A stretch of DNA of 64,000 bases, taken from positions 1 to 64,000 of the forward strand of contig ONPU01000012.1 of assembly GCA_900319795.1 (NCBI GenBank), in the 5' to 3' direction. Under the pieces are notes generated by a model. That model did not search any database. It was not told the DNA's origin and saw only the letters and a list, made by a program, of their open reading frames with translations. Below, one piece after another: positions 33,245 through 43,138 of the stretch (positions are counted from its first letter, which is position 1; each line of letters begins with the position of its first letter). The position numbers were made by a program, and so were the translations under genes. This DNA comes from an uncultured Eubacteriales bacterium (GTDB lineage: Bacteria; Bacillota; Clostridia; Lachnospirales; Lachnospiraceae).

Positions 33245-34720
33245 ATGTCATTTTCATCACTTGAATTCTATCTGCTGGCGGCAGCATGTGTCGCGGGGTA
33301 CTATCTTCTCCCGCCGAAAGCCCGCCGGTTCTGGCTGCTTTTCATCTCTTTCATCTATTATGCCGCAGCGGGACCGGTATTTTTTGTGTTTCTTCTTTTT
33401 GCCGCCTTCACCACCTGGGCGGGCGCTCTGCGCGCGTCTGACGGCAGGAGAATTGCCGTCGCCATCCCGCTGCTTCTCGATTTCGGCGTTCTCGCCGCGT
33501 TGAAGTACAGCAATTTCGCGATTTCCATCATCAACCGGATTCCCCACGCGGAACTGCCGTATCTGAAATTGCTGCTCCCCTTAGGCATCTCATTTTATAC
33601 CTTCCAGTCGGCCGGCTACCTTCTGGACGTATACTGGAAGCGCTGCGAAGCGGAGAAATCATTTTTCAAATATCTCCTCTTCGTCTCCTTCTATCCGCAG
33701 ATCATGCAGGGGCCGATCGGCCGCTACGGGACTCTGGCCCCGCAGCTTCAGACAGCCCACGCTTATGATCCGGAAAATATCCGCCGCGGCATCGTCCGCA
33801 TCAGCTGGGGACTTTTCAAAAAAATGATCGTCGCGGACAACGCTGCCCTTTATGTCAACCAAATTTTTGATAATTATGTCACCTTAAGAGGCTATGGCAT
33901 CCAGGGCGTGCTCATGTACAGCATCCAGCTCTACGCGGATTTCTCCGGCGGTATCGACATCGCGATCGGAATCGCGCAGATGCTCGGCATCCGCCTCGAC
34001 GCGAACTTCCGCCAGCCCTATTTCGCCGAGACCCTGACGGACTTCTGGCACCGCTGGCATATCACTTTGGGAACCTGGATGAAAGACTATCTCTTCTATC
34101 CGATCTCCCTTTCGGACTGGATGAGCCGCATGCGGAAATCCACCCGGAAGCGTTTCGGCCGGGATCTCGGCAGCGCGATCTGCATCGGCGTCGCCAACAT
34201 CATCGTCTTTCTGGCCGTCGGCGTCTGGCACGGACCCAGCTGGCATTTTATCGTTTACGGGCTCTATAACGGCGTCCTCATTGCCATCGGCGGACTCTTT
34301 ACAAAACAGTTCCGGAAAATGAAAACCGCTCTTCACCTCACCGACCACACCCCCTGGTTTCGCGTTTTCAGGATCGCAAGGACCTTCCTGATCGTCAATC
34401 TCAGCTGGTATCTGGACCGGAGCAGTTCCCTCGGGCAGGCTGCAAGGATGCTGAAGGACTCATTCAGCACGAAAATATTCTCGCTTACCATCATTTCTCC
34501 GGAGGATCCGCACTTCGCAATGCAGCATTTTGTGCCGATCGCGGCCGGATGCGCCGTCATTTTCATCGTAAGTGTTCTTAGGGAGAAGAAAAAAGATGTT
34601 GAAGGGACAATCGCGCGCCTTCCGTGGCCCGTGCTCGTCCTCATCATCACCGGAATTCTGATTCTTTCGGCCCTTTACGGAAACAGAGGAAGCGGAGGAT
34701 TTATCTATGCGAATTTTTAA
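33245..34720 (+). CDS. MBOAT-family O-acyltransferase (AlgI/DltB type)
   Basis: A 491-residue multi-pass membrane acyltransferase that transfers acyl groups (often acetyl) across the membrane to extracellular polymers. About 11 helices are seen. Family hallmarks are LLLPLGISFYTFQSAGYLLDVY, IMQGPIGRYG, FWHRWHITLGTWMKDYLFYP (~265) and the catalytic-His segment VGVWHGPSWHFIVYG (~325). No good ribosome-binding site is visible before ATG. The SGNH gene starts 14 bases before its stop, so the two form a translationally coupled pair, as in polysaccharide or teichoic-acid acylation. Confidence 0.93.
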   Translation: MSFSSLEFYLLAAACVAGYYLLPPKARRFWLLFISFIYYAAAGPVFFVFLLFAAFTTWAGALRASDGRRIAVAIPLLLDFGVLAALKYSNFAISIINRIPHAELPYLKLLLPLGISFYTFQSAGYLLDVYWKRCEAEKSFFKYLLFVSFYPQIMQGPIGRYGTLAPQLQTAHAYDPENIRRGIVRISWGLFKKMIVADNAALYVNQIFDNYVTLRGYGIQGVLMYSIQLYADFSGGIDIAIGIAQMLGIRLDANFRQPYFAETLTDFWHRWHITLGTWMKDYLFYPISLSDWMSRMRKSTRKRFGRDLGSAICIGVANIIVFLAVGVWHGPSWHFIVYGLYNGVLIAIGGLFTKQFRKMKTALHLTDHTPWFRVFRIARTFLIVNLSWYLDRSSSLGQAARMLKDSFSTKIFSLTIISPEDPHFAMQHFVPIAAGCAVIFIVSVLREKKKDVEGTIARLPWPVLVLIITGILILSALYGNRGSGGFIYANF

Positions 34721-35690
34721 ACGTCTGCTGCCCTTTCTTCTGGGCATCCTCTTCATCGTCCTTCTGAACGCGGCTCTCAATTACCTGCTGATTCCGTACC
34801 AGTTCACGAGGGTCAAAGTGCATAAGATCGAAACTGAAGGCTTTGACGACCTGATTCTCGGCAGCTCGCATGGAGGCACGGCTTTTGATCCGGAAACTCT
34901 GATGGCGGAAACCGGACGCAGCTGCTACAACGCCTGCGCGGGCGGGCAGTTCCCAATGGATAACTACTACCTGCTTCTCGACGCGCTGAGGGAACACACT
35001 CCGAAGAGAGTCATCTTCGAATACGACCCGAACTACTGGATCGCGCTCGATCCTTTCAACAGAACGGCACGCTATCAGGAAAGTGTCATGGCCCCCTCAA
35101 CGGTTCGCCTCGCCTACTTCTCGAAGCTTCTGCTTCCCGGCGACATCCGGTACGTCCTGATGCCCTGGTCGCTCTACGACAATGGTTTAGAAGACATCCC
35201 GGGCATCGTGGAAAGAAAGCGGTCCGACGCGTACAAAAATTACGGTGTCGAGCCATTTTACGAAAAAGGAAGTCAGGCCTGCGACGAAAACGGATTCCTT
35301 TTCATCCCTGACGGCGTCGGCGGCGACCCGAAGATCCCGGAGCTCTTCTATAACGAAGGCATGGAACACATTGTCGCCAAAAACCGCGCGTACTTCGAGA
35401 AAATCGTCCGTCTCTGTCAAAAGGAAGGCATTGAGCTCGTTGTCGTCACCACTCCCGTTCCCGCTGCCACAAGAGAGGCGGCGGAGGAATTCTACCGCAC
35501 CGCGCACAAGTGGATGAGTGATCTTCGTACCGCTTACGGCTTTACCTATCTGGACTTCGTTCTTCCTTCTGAAAATGACGTCCCTCTGCCCGACCTGTGC
35601 GAAGACCCTGACGCGTTCTCGGACGGCGAAGGCCATATGCATATCTCCGCCGCCGGAAGATTCACGAAGGAGCTCGCTTCTCTTCTGTAA
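34707..35690 (+). CDS. Membrane-anchored SGNH-like protein, partner of MBOAT
   Basis: A 327-residue protein with one N-terminal membrane helix (LLPFLLGILFIVLLNAAL) and an extracellular SGNH/DltD-like domain. Block I is LILGSSHGGTAFDP (~50), the Asp/His block is DGEGHMHISAAGRF near the C-terminus (~305), and a middle NACAGGQFPMDNYY could supply the Asn-Gly block. Such proteins accept acyl groups from the MBOAT partner and pass them to the polymer. AGGA lies a few bases before ATG, inside the MBOAT gene. A terminator follows at 35725. Confidence 0.88.
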   Translation: MRIFKRLLPFLLGILFIVLLNAALNYLLIPYQFTRVKVHKIETEGFDDLILGSSHGGTAFDPETLMAETGRSCYNACAGGQFPMDNYYLLLDALREHTPKRVIFEYDPNYWIALDPFNRTARYQESVMAPSTVRLAYFSKLLLPGDIRYVLMPWSLYDNGLEDIPGIVERKRSDAYKNYGVEPFYEKGSQACDENGFLFIPDGVGGDPKIPELFYNEGMEHIVAKNRAYFEKIVRLCQKEGIELVVVTTPVPAATREAAEEFYRTAHKWMSDLRTAYGFTYLDFVLPSENDVPLPDLCEDPDAFSDGEGHMHISAAGRFTKELASLL

Positions 35691-35723
35691 ATGTCTGACA
35701 TAACCTTTGCCTTAAGGGCACTA

Positions 35724-35761
35724 AAAAATGGCTGCCGCTTCACTGCGGCAGCCATTTTCAT
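35724..35761. terminator. Bidirectional terminator
   Basis: A long stem (AAAATGGCTGCCGC and its exact complement GCGGCAGCCATTTT) around TTCACT lies between the SGNH gene and the convergent surface-protein gene. Confidence 0.92.
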
Positions 35762-35786
35762 ATGTCTTGTGAACCTTTTCCACTAT

Positions 35787-38273
35787 TTACCATACTGTCC
35801 ATTCGGACGGATAATTCTTTCCTCCGGAGGTGTACACCGCACGGATTCTCACGTAATTCGACGCAGTGGACTTGTGCGGGATGAAGACCTGGCTGGCCGT
35901 GCCGGAGACCCTCTTTCTCGTGACGTCTGTCGAGAAGTATCTGTCGGTACTGCACTCTACTTCAAATGTGCAGCGGGAGTCGATCCGATAATCCCAGGTC
36001 ACCTTGATATAGGTGAACCAGTCTGCCACGTTCACGAGTTTCACCTTCTTCGGCCTGATACTGAAGCTGGCCGAACGGCCTCCCGTATAGATGCCGAGTC
36101 CGCTGACCGTAACGGTAGCCTTACCGATGTTCACGTTATTCGAATACCTTACCGAATAATCTTTTCCGGCTGTAAGATTCTTGCCCTTCAGCGTTACCTT
36201 GACCACCGGCATCAGATCATATCCGGTGTAAACCTGGTCCTCCACGGTGATTTTCGCGTCGTCCAGACGCATCCTCTTGATGACGAAGTTTCTCTTGATG
36301 GTGTCCTTGTAATTGCCGACACCCTTGATCATCACATGCGCCGTTCCGATGTTGACGTTGTGATCGAATTTGACCGTGTAGTCCGTACCCTTCGTAAGAG
36401 TCCGGCCGTTTACCTTCACGGTAATATCCGGCTTGACGGCTTTTCCGGTGTAGCCCTGGTCATCCAGGCCGTAAACCGAGGCGCTGTTGAGGGAGGCCTT
36501 TTCAATATCGAAGTACAGTTTCTGGCTTCCCTTGAAATTTCCCTTGCCCTTCACGGTCACCGTCGCGGTACCGACCGAGAGATTGTTCTTATAGCTGACC
36601 TTAAAGTCTCTGCCTTCCTTCAGCTTCTTCTTTCCGACCTTCACGGTCAGCTTCTGCTTAATGCGCGAGCCGGTGTAGGTCTTGTCCTTCAGTCCCTTAA
36701 TGGTTGCGGTGGCCACGGAGGCCTTCTGGATCTTGAATTTTCTCTTGACCGTGCCCTTAAAATTGCCCTTGCCCTTGATCGTGACTGTCGCCGTTCCGTG
36801 CTTCTTATTGTTCTTGTATTTAAGAGTATAGTCTCTGCCTTTTACCAGCAGTTTCCCGTTGATCGTGATCGTCGGATTCGGCTTCCGGGCCTTCCCGGTA
36901 TAGACCATCGCCTTGATCGGCTCGATCTTCGTGTTCTTCAGCGGAGTCTTCACAATCGTGAATGTCCGCACTGCCTTTCCGTTAAAGTTTCCTTTCCCGG
37001 TAATCGTGACAGTGGCTTTTCCCGGTGCCGTATTGGCAGCATACGTGACAACATAGTCTTTACCGGCTTTCAGCGTCGCGGTTCCGAAAACCACCTTCGG
37101 CACGGGTTTCAGGCCGCCCGGCTCATAGAACACGGAACCCGGAATACCGGATACAGCCGTCTTGGCAATCGAAAGCGGAGCAATCGTGAACTTCTTGACT
37201 GCCGATCCGTTGAAATTACCAATGCCCTTCACAGTTACCGTCGCGCTGCCAGCATTTATGTTACCGCTATACGCGACCGTATAATCCGTCCCCGCTTTCA
37301 GCGGAGTGACGCTGTAAACCACGCTGACCGCCGGCTTCTTAGCCTTTCCGTCATACACATACGATGCCGGGTTAAGCGTAATCACCGCCCCGGCGATATT
37401 TGTGACGCTCATCGGCACGAACTGGAATTTATGATTTTTCGCAAATGTCTCCGTCGCCGACTTGAAGTCACCCTTCACGGTCAGTCCTGTAACTCCGGTA
37501 AATGCGTCCTCCGGAATGGTCGTTACAGACGCGGGAATCGTCGCGGTCTTCAATGCGGTTGCTCCCGCAAATGCGTTTGTGCCAATCGCTGTCGCTCCGG
37601 ACGCAATCTCCAGATCGGTCAGCTGAGTCATGGAATCAATCCAGGGTGCCGGGCTGTCCGTCGTATACGCGTCCATTGCTCCGGTACCGCTGATCTTCAG
37701 CGTCGTTGTACCTGTCCCCGCAACAATCTCCCAGTTAAGGGTCGGGCCGCACTGACCTGATGTCGGGGGTACTTCCGGATCTTCATCCGCAAGCTTCGCG
37801 TTTCCGGAGGCGGCCGCCAGTGTTATTTCGGGCTCATCTTCAATGATTTCTTCGCTTTCCTGAAGTTCTTCGCTATCGGAAAGCTCCTCATTTTCAAGAA
37901 GTTCCTCCTCCGCTTCGGATGAAACCGCTTCCTCTTCGAGAACTTCCTCAGCGGATTCCTCGATTTCGAAGGATTCCGTCTCGTCTTCCGCGGCATCCGG
38001 GATCTCTTCGATGACCTCTTCCGGAACTTCTTCGATGACCTCTTCCGAAGTCTCTTCGATGTACTCTTCTTCAGAGCCGCTCACGTATTCCTCAGCGACT
38101 TCATCCGGAGCTTCTGTCGGAACCTCTTCCGGGATCTCTTCCACGGATTCTTCAATAATCTGCTCCTCCGCTTCAGCCCCTGCTTCCGCCGCGAAAACCG
38201 GCATCGCGCCTCCGGCTATCAAAGATGCCGACAATACGTAAGCAAGGATCTGTTTAACCATTCTTTTTCTCAT
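35787..38273 (-). CDS. Secreted surface protein with six ~75-residue repeats
   Basis: An 828-residue exported protein. The signal peptide (ILAYVLSASLIAGGAMPVFA) is followed by a Glu-rich stretch (~30-165), one leucine-rich-repeat-like unit of the BspA type (TNAFAGATALKTATIPASV), then six tandem beta-rich repeats of ~75 residues, each with the pattern VYTGKA-KP, L-KG-DYTV-Y-NN, GTATVTIKGKGNF-G and K-F-I. A fibronectin-III-like C-terminal domain ends the protein (WTVW). No LPXTG or transmembrane anchor is seen, so attachment is unknown. Such repeats are common in Lachnospiraceae surface proteins. The start MRKRMVKQIL follows GGAG. Confidence 0.88.
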   Translation of the reverse strand: MRKRMVKQILAYVLSASLIAGGAMPVFAAEAGAEAEEQIIEESVEEIPEEVPTEAPDEVAEEYVSGSEEEYIEETSEEVIEEVPEEVIEEIPDAAEDETESFEIEESAEEVLEEEAVSSEAEEELLENEELSDSEELQESEEIIEDEPEITLAAASGNAKLADEDPEVPPTSGQCGPTLNWEIVAGTGTTTLKISGTGAMDAYTTDSPAPWIDSMTQLTDLEIASGATAIGTNAFAGATALKTATIPASVTTIPEDAFTGVTGLTVKGDFKSATETFAKNHKFQFVPMSVTNIAGAVITLNPASYVYDGKAKKPAVSVVYSVTPLKAGTDYTVAYSGNINAGSATVTVKGIGNFNGSAVKKFTIAPLSIAKTAVSGIPGSVFYEPGGLKPVPKVVFGTATLKAGKDYVVTYAANTAPGKATVTITGKGNFNGKAVRTFTIVKTPLKNTKIEPIKAMVYTGKARKPNPTITINGKLLVKGRDYTLKYKNNKKHGTATVTIKGKGNFKGTVKRKFKIQKASVATATIKGLKDKTYTGSRIKQKLTVKVGKKKLKEGRDFKVSYKNNLSVGTATVTVKGKGNFKGSQKLYFDIEKASLNSASVYGLDDQGYTGKAVKPDITVKVNGRTLTKGTDYTVKFDHNVNIGTAHVMIKGVGNYKDTIKRNFVIKRMRLDDAKITVEDQVYTGYDLMPVVKVTLKGKNLTAGKDYSVRYSNNVNIGKATVTVSGLGIYTGGRSASFSIRPKKVKLVNVADWFTYIKVTWDYRIDSRCTFEVECSTDRYFSTDVTRKRVSGTASQVFIPHKSTASNYVRIRAVYTSGGKNYPSEWTVW

Positions 38274-38472
38274 GCTCACACTCCTTCTTGATAATCTGCA
38301 ACAATCAACTATCGATATTTCCCCAGAATGTATTAAGTTCATTATATCACACGCGCTTATGTACTGCTATGAAAACAATATTGCGTTTCCCAAAAATGAC
38401 GTTTAAAATTATGGTAAGTATTTCTGTCATTTTCCCTGTTGACATATTTTCAATTACTGAAAGGATTGCACT

Positions 38473-39711
38473 ATGAAAAACAGAAAAATGAACCATTTCA
38501 AACGCACGCTGGCACTCCTTTTCGCCGCCGTGCTCGCCATTTCCTCAACCGCGACCTCTGCGTTCGCCGCGAAGCAGAAGAAGGAACCGACCATGATCAG
38601 CTACCTGACCGGTCTCGAAATCCGGAAAAAGAGAGCTGAAAGACGTCCGATCGCGCTCATGATCGAAAACGATCTGGAAGCCTCCAAATGGCAGAGCGGA
38701 ACCGGCAACGCCGACGTCCTCTATGAAGCTCGCGTCGAGGGCGGCATTACCCGCCTCATGGGCCTCTTTGAAGACTACCGCTATATCGACAAGATCATGC
38801 CGATCCGCTCATGCCGTCCGCAGTTCGTCTACTATGCCAGAGAATTCAAGGCATTTTACGGACATTACGGCCAGGTCATCTACGCGGTACCGCTCCTTCA
38901 GATGACGGAATCCTACGACATCGCAGGCCTTCCGTATGGTGAAGACGGCCAGCAGTACAGACTGAACGACGGCTCCCCCGCCTACGGCCGCGACCATTCG
39001 GGTGTGACGGGTGTTTTCACGAACTACGACAAGCTGCAGGCCTTTATCTCGGACTGGGGCTGGAACAGAAAATATCCCTCGGATTACGAAGGCCACTACA
39101 AGTTCTGCAAAGAGGGCGAAGAGGTCAATCTTGACAGCGATATCACGGCCAATGTCGTGCTTCCGGGCTTCAAGAGCAATCACTCGAGACTGGAATACAA
39201 CGAAGCGGACGGCCTCTACTACCGCTCCGAATTCGGTGATCCGCAGATCGACCATCTGGACGGCAAGCAGCTGGCATTCAAGAACATCCTGATCCAGATC
39301 GGCCCGTCCTACGACCTCGACGGACGCTACATTTTCACAGACCCGGTGAACGGCGGCAATGCCGGTGAGGGTTGGTACATTACGAACGGCAAGGCTGAGC
39401 GCATCACCTGGCAGAAGGAAAACTGGAGCGCGGATGATCCCATCATCGAGACCGTAACCGCCGCCCAGCACGTCTTCGACGTCCGCGAATGCGACTTCAA
39501 CGTCACCCGCTATTACGACTCTGAGGGCAATGAAATCACGCTGAACACAGGCAAAACGATGGTCGAAATCGTCCGCGATTCCGACGCCTCCGCGCTCGTC
39601 ATCTCCGATGACCTCTCCACGGACAGCTACATCATCGACGGCATCGGCGAAAAAGAAGGTTCTATCGGCAAACTCATCCAGAACGGCACAACTACCGACT
39701 GCTACGCATAA
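38473..39711 (+). CDS. DUF3048 domain protein (YerB-like), secreted
   Basis: A 412-residue exported protein with a signal peptide (LALLFAAVLAISSTATSAFAA). The mature part shows the DUF3048 N-domain: YLTGLEI, RRPIALMIENDLEAS, GNADVLYEARVEGGITRLMG and IGPIRSCR-like IMPIRSCRPQFVYYA, then HSRLEYNEADGLYYRSEFG and the C-domain with WQKENW and GKTMVEIV. Bacillus YerB is a relative; the role is unknown, possibly envelope-related. No lipobox Cys is seen. It starts 10 bases after GAAAGGA. A hairpin (39728-39757) follows. Confidence 0.9.
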   Translation: MKNRKMNHFKRTLALLFAAVLAISSTATSAFAAKQKKEPTMISYLTGLEIRKKRAERRPIALMIENDLEASKWQSGTGNADVLYEARVEGGITRLMGLFEDYRYIDKIMPIRSCRPQFVYYAREFKAFYGHYGQVIYAVPLLQMTESYDIAGLPYGEDGQQYRLNDGSPAYGRDHSGVTGVFTNYDKLQAFISDWGWNRKYPSDYEGHYKFCKEGEEVNLDSDITANVVLPGFKSNHSRLEYNEADGLYYRSEFGDPQIDHLDGKQLAFKNILIQIGPSYDLDGRYIFTDPVNGGNAGEGWYITNGKAERITWQKENWSADDPIIETVTAAQHVFDVRECDFNVTRYYDSEGNEITLNTGKTMVEIVRDSDASALVISDDLSTDSYIIDGIGEKEGSIGKLIQNGTTTDCYA

Positions 39712-39727
39712 TTAAGTGCATGATACA

Positions 39728-39757
39728 GCGAGCACCTGCCGAAACGACAGGTGCTCG
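39728..39757. terminator. Hairpin between convergent genes
   Basis: Stem GCGAGCACCTG / CAGGTGCTCGC with loop CCGAAACGA-type, between the DUF3048 gene and the GH3 gene. There is no clear T-run, so it may stabilise ends rather than terminate. Confidence 0.6.
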
Positions 39758-39792
39758 CCTTCAGGATGGTATTCAAATGAAGAACTGGTTGT

Positions 39793-41997
39793 TTATTCCA
39801 AGAAGCTGCAGCTGAGCTCAAGACTCTTCTTTCCGGTCAGTGCAGCTGTCCGCTCATCCGGCTGGCCGAAGCCGATGTAGAACGAGATCCGTTCCGCGTC
39901 GATGACGCGCTCTCCGTCCTCATTGACCACAGTCACCGCTCTTGCCGGAATCTTTAAGGAGTATGTCTCCTCCTCACCGGCTTTCAGAACGATCTTCCGG
40001 AACGCGGCAAGGTGCGGATGATCCGCTTCATATGCCGATCCTTCAGCCTTCGCGTAGATCTGGAGCACTTCATGGGCATCCCTTGTCCCGCTGTTCTTTA
40101 CTGTCACTTCCACATCCAGAACCGGCTCACCCTTGCGGTTTTCAAGAGTTTTGAGAACTTCTGCCTTCGAAAGTGTTTCTCCATCTTTAAGGGCTGCTTT
40201 TACGACGTCCGCCTTTCCGTATCCGAGGCCGAAACCAAACGGATACAGCGGTTCCCCGGTAAGATACCGGTAGGTTCTCCCCTTCATGCTGTAGTCCTCG
40301 AAGTCCGGCATTCCACGCAGATCCTTGTAGAATGTCACCGGCAGTTTTCCTTCCGGTTCCTCTTCGCCAAAGAGGATCTTCGCCACGGCACGGCCGCCGC
40401 GGCCACCGGGGTAAAATGCCTGAAGGACGGCATTGGCATGCTGGTCCGCGAACTGCAGATCCATCGCGCTTCCTGTCATATTGATCACGATCAGCGGTTT
40501 CTTCAGCTCCGCGATCGCCTCAAGCAGCCTTCTCTGGGACTTCGGCAGCTTCAGATCTTCCTTGTCTCCGGAGGCATAGGCATTGCCCGTATCTCCTTCT
40601 TCGCCTTCCATCGTCTCGTCGAGGCCAAGTACGAGAATCGTCAGATCCGAACGTTCCGCGACAATCTGCGCCTCGGCGATCCGGTCGTCCGGCTGCGCCA
40701 GATTCTCCTCGCGGTCCTTAAACTTATGGCATCCGCTCGCGTAACGGACACGGACGTCGTCTCCCAGATAGTCCTCGATTCCTTCCAGAACCGTGATATA
40801 ACGGGAAGAAGTACCGTGATAATTGCCCGTCAGAGAAGAACGGTCATCGGCATTGGGACCGATCACGGCGACGCTCTTCAGCTTGCTCTTGTCGAGCGGA
40901 AGAAGGCCGTCATTTTTCAGAAGAACTACGGAACTGAGGGCCGCTTTTTCAGCCAGATCCCTGTGCTCCGGACAATCCACCAGATCATAGGAAAGCTTGT
41001 CATAGCCCGTCTCATCGAACATTCCCAGAAGAATCCGTGTCGTGAAAAGCCGCACCGCCGCCTCGCGGATCAGATCCTCGGAAAGATCCCATTCGTGATA
41101 GGCCTGCATGATATTCTGATAGACGCATCCGCAGTTGAGATCGCATCCGGCGTCAAGCGCCTTCACTACCGTCTCCTCGGCGGAAGAAGTCACTTTATGG
41201 TGCTCATGGATGTCCAGAAGGGCCCAGCAGTCGGATACAAAGTGGCCCTCAAAGCCCCATTTTCCGCGGAGAATTTCCTTCATCAGATAGGGATGCGCAC
41301 AGCACGGATCCCCGTTTGTCCGGTTATAGGCGCCCATGACGGACTCCACACCGGCCTCCCTGACACATGCTTCGAACTGGGGCAGATAGGTCTCCCACAG
41401 ATCCTTTTTCGAACACACCGCGTCGAACGAGTGACGAACGGCTTCGGGTCCCGAATGTACCGCAAAATGTTTCGCGCACGCGGCCACCAGCATATAGCCG
41501 TCATTTTCAGACCGGAGATCCTCCGCGTCTTCAAAGCCGTCCATATCCGGAACCTGTCCCTGAAGCCCCGCGATAAATGCCTCGGCGAGCATCGTGATCA
41601 ATTCCGTATCTTCGCCGTAAGTCTCCTGCCCGCGTCCCCATCTCGGATCGCGGAAGAGGTTAATATTCGGCGACCACATCGTGATCCCCTTATAAATATC
41701 GCGGTCTTCATGAGCAATGGATTCATTGAATTTTGCGCGGGCCTCAAGTCCGGAGGCTCTGCCCGCCTTAAAGAGAAGCTGTGGATCAAAACTCGCTCCG
41801 AGGCCGATCGCCTGTGGGAACATTGTCGCTGTTCCGGCACGCGCTACGCCGTGAAGGGTCTCATTCCACCAGTTATAGGAAGGAATTCCGAGATCCTCGA
41901 TCGCCGGCGCGTCGAAGCGAAGCTGAGAAGCCATTTCCTCAACTGACATCTGGTTTACGAGTGCCTCTGCTCTTTTTCTGGCTTCCTGTCTGTTCAT
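39793..41997 (-). CDS. Glycoside hydrolase family 3 (beta-xylosidase/beta-glucosidase)
   Basis: A 734-residue enzyme without a signal peptide, so it acts in the cytoplasm on imported oligosaccharides. GH3 N-domain: NWWNETLHGVARAG, ATMFPQAIGLGASFDP, WSPNINLFRDPRWGRGQETYGEDT, KHFAVHSGPE, and the nucleophile segment GHFVSDCWALLDI (Asp ~253). The C-domain (VAVIGPNADDR, FYPGGRGGRAVA) and fibronectin-III-like tail (~600-720, LDVEVTVKNSGTRDAHEVLQIY) follow. The WWNE and SDC motifs are closer to beta-xylosidases, but activity cannot be fixed. A divergent AraC gene and a sugar transporter lie beside it. A cre/LacI-like AACGTT lies at 42036 in its upstream region. Confidence 0.93.
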   Translation of the reverse strand: MNRQEARKRAEALVNQMSVEEMASQLRFDAPAIEDLGIPSYNWWNETLHGVARAGTATMFPQAIGLGASFDPQLLFKAGRASGLEARAKFNESIAHEDRDIYKGITMWSPNINLFRDPRWGRGQETYGEDTELITMLAEAFIAGLQGQVPDMDGFEDAEDLRSENDGYMLVAACAKHFAVHSGPEAVRHSFDAVCSKKDLWETYLPQFEACVREAGVESVMGAYNRTNGDPCCAHPYLMKEILRGKWGFEGHFVSDCWALLDIHEHHKVTSSAEETVVKALDAGCDLNCGCVYQNIMQAYHEWDLSEDLIREAAVRLFTTRILLGMFDETGYDKLSYDLVDCPEHRDLAEKAALSSVVLLKNDGLLPLDKSKLKSVAVIGPNADDRSSLTGNYHGTSSRYITVLEGIEDYLGDDVRVRYASGCHKFKDREENLAQPDDRIAEAQIVAERSDLTILVLGLDETMEGEEGDTGNAYASGDKEDLKLPKSQRRLLEAIAELKKPLIVINMTGSAMDLQFADQHANAVLQAFYPGGRGGRAVAKILFGEEEPEGKLPVTFYKDLRGMPDFEDYSMKGRTYRYLTGEPLYPFGFGLGYGKADVVKAALKDGETLSKAEVLKTLENRKGEPVLDVEVTVKNSGTRDAHEVLQIYAKAEGSAYEADHPHLAAFRKIVLKAGEEETYSLKIPARAVTVVNEDGERVIDAERISFYIGFGQPDERTAALTGKKSLELSCSFLE

Positions 41998-42086
41998 AAA
42001 ATATGCCCCCGCCTGTACAACTATATACTTCCAGAAACGTTAAATATCTGAAGCAGATTGAAATTATAAAAAAAATGTGCGATAAT

Positions 42087-42115
42087 TTTATAGATATTTA
42101 TTATTTATTAGACAA
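42087..42115 (-). promoter_or_regulatory. Possible GH3 promoter
   Basis: Minus strand: TTGTCT (42110-42115) and TATAAA (42087-42092), 17-base spacer, in an AT-rich divergent spacer shared with the araC-type gene. Other -10-like hexamers nearby make this choice tentative. Confidence 0.45.
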
Positions 42116-42132
42116 TACGGGAGGATCCTCTT

Positions 42133-43068
42133 TTGTCCGAATCGAAAACTATCGTTCCGGAACGCTACAGTCAGCCTGACCGCTATGACGGCCGCAGAGT
42201 TGACGGTTCTTATGAGGAAGTACATTATATTGCCTCTACCCATGTCCGTCTCTGGTACAACTACCAGGACGACTGTTATAAGCCGCACCATCATGCCGCG
42301 CTTGAAATCATCCACGTTGCAGAAAACAGCTATCATGCAATCGTCAATGAACATGACTACATTCTCCACCCGGGTGACTTTCTGTTTATTCCGCCCAATA
42401 CGCTGCATGAGCTGGAGCCGATAGGGAAGGGAGCCCGTTATATCTGCCTTCTCGACCTGAGCCCTCTTCACGAATTCATGGATTATCAGGTGATCGGTCC
42501 GCTGCTTGTGGACGGATACCTTTTGAACGCGGAGCGCTCTGCGCAGCTTTACGCGGAGGTCTCTCAGCTCTTCCACGAAGCTGCTGATGCTTATTTTGCA
42601 AATAAAATGCTCTGGGAAAGCACGGTCTATATCCGTATGTGCCAGATCCTTGTCCGGATCGGGCGCGATCACTATCGTACCCAGGCCGCTATCTCCGGCA
42701 CTCCGGAGCGTGCTGTCCGCAAGGAGTATGAAACGCTTGCCGCTCTCCTAAGCTGGCTGGATACGCATTACTCCGAAGATATTTCCCTGGAAGACGCCGC
42801 AGAACGGTCCGGTTTCTCGAAGTATTATTTTACGCGTCTTTTTAAGCAGATCACAGATACGACTTTCGGCGACTATCTGGCCAGAAAACGCATCTCCGCC
42901 GCCTGCGGCATGCTTTCAACGGACAGCTCCATTACGGATATCGCGTTCAGCTGCGGTTTCAACAATCTGACCACGTTTAACCGCTGTTTCAAAAAATATA
43001 CGAAATGTTCTCCGAGTGATTACCGGGCAAGCCTTCGAACCGAGCATTTCGGAGAAACCTTCTTCTAA
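42133..43068 (+). CDS. AraC-family transcriptional regulator with cupin sensor
   Basis: A 311-residue regulator. The N-terminal ~150 residues form a cupin-type sugar sensor (YKPHHHAALEIIHVAENSYHAIV, LHPGDFLFIPPNTLHELEP). The C-terminal ~100 residues have two helix-turn-helix motifs: ISLEDAAERSGFSKYYFTRLF and SITDIAFSCGFNNLTTFNRCF. The start is TTG at 42133, 8 bases after GGGAGG. Divergent from the GH3 gene and next to the sugar ABC genes, so it most likely activates these. The inducer is unknown. Confidence 0.92.
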   Translation: MSESKTIVPERYSQPDRYDGRRVDGSYEEVHYIASTHVRLWYNYQDDCYKPHHHAALEIIHVAENSYHAIVNEHDYILHPGDFLFIPPNTLHELEPIGKGARYICLLDLSPLHEFMDYQVIGPLLVDGYLLNAERSAQLYAEVSQLFHEAADAYFANKMLWESTVYIRMCQILVRIGRDHYRTQAAISGTPERAVRKEYETLAALLSWLDTHYSEDISLEDAAERSGFSKYYFTRLFKQITDTTFGDYLARKRISAACGMLSTDSSITDIAFSCGFNNLTTFNRCFKKYTKCSPSDYRASLRTEHFGETFF

Positions 43069-43094
43069 AAGACTTTTTCTCCTGATTCTATACA

Positions 43095-43125
43095 CGGGAT
43101 GCCTATAGCCGGGCATCCCGTATAT
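43095..43125. terminator. Terminator between araC-type gene and sugar permease gene
   Basis: Stem CGGGATGCC / GGCATCCCG around TATAGCC, followed by TATATATTT; lies between two convergent genes. Confidence 0.8.
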
Positions 43126-43138
43126 ATTTGCAGTCGGA

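Noticed and set aside
35691..37760. A 689-codon plus-strand ORF
   Set aside because: Antisense to the repeats of the surface-protein gene; its apparent repeats mirror those of the real protein.
40012..41946. A 644-codon plus-strand ORF
   Set aside because: Antisense to the GH3 gene, with no motif or start signal.
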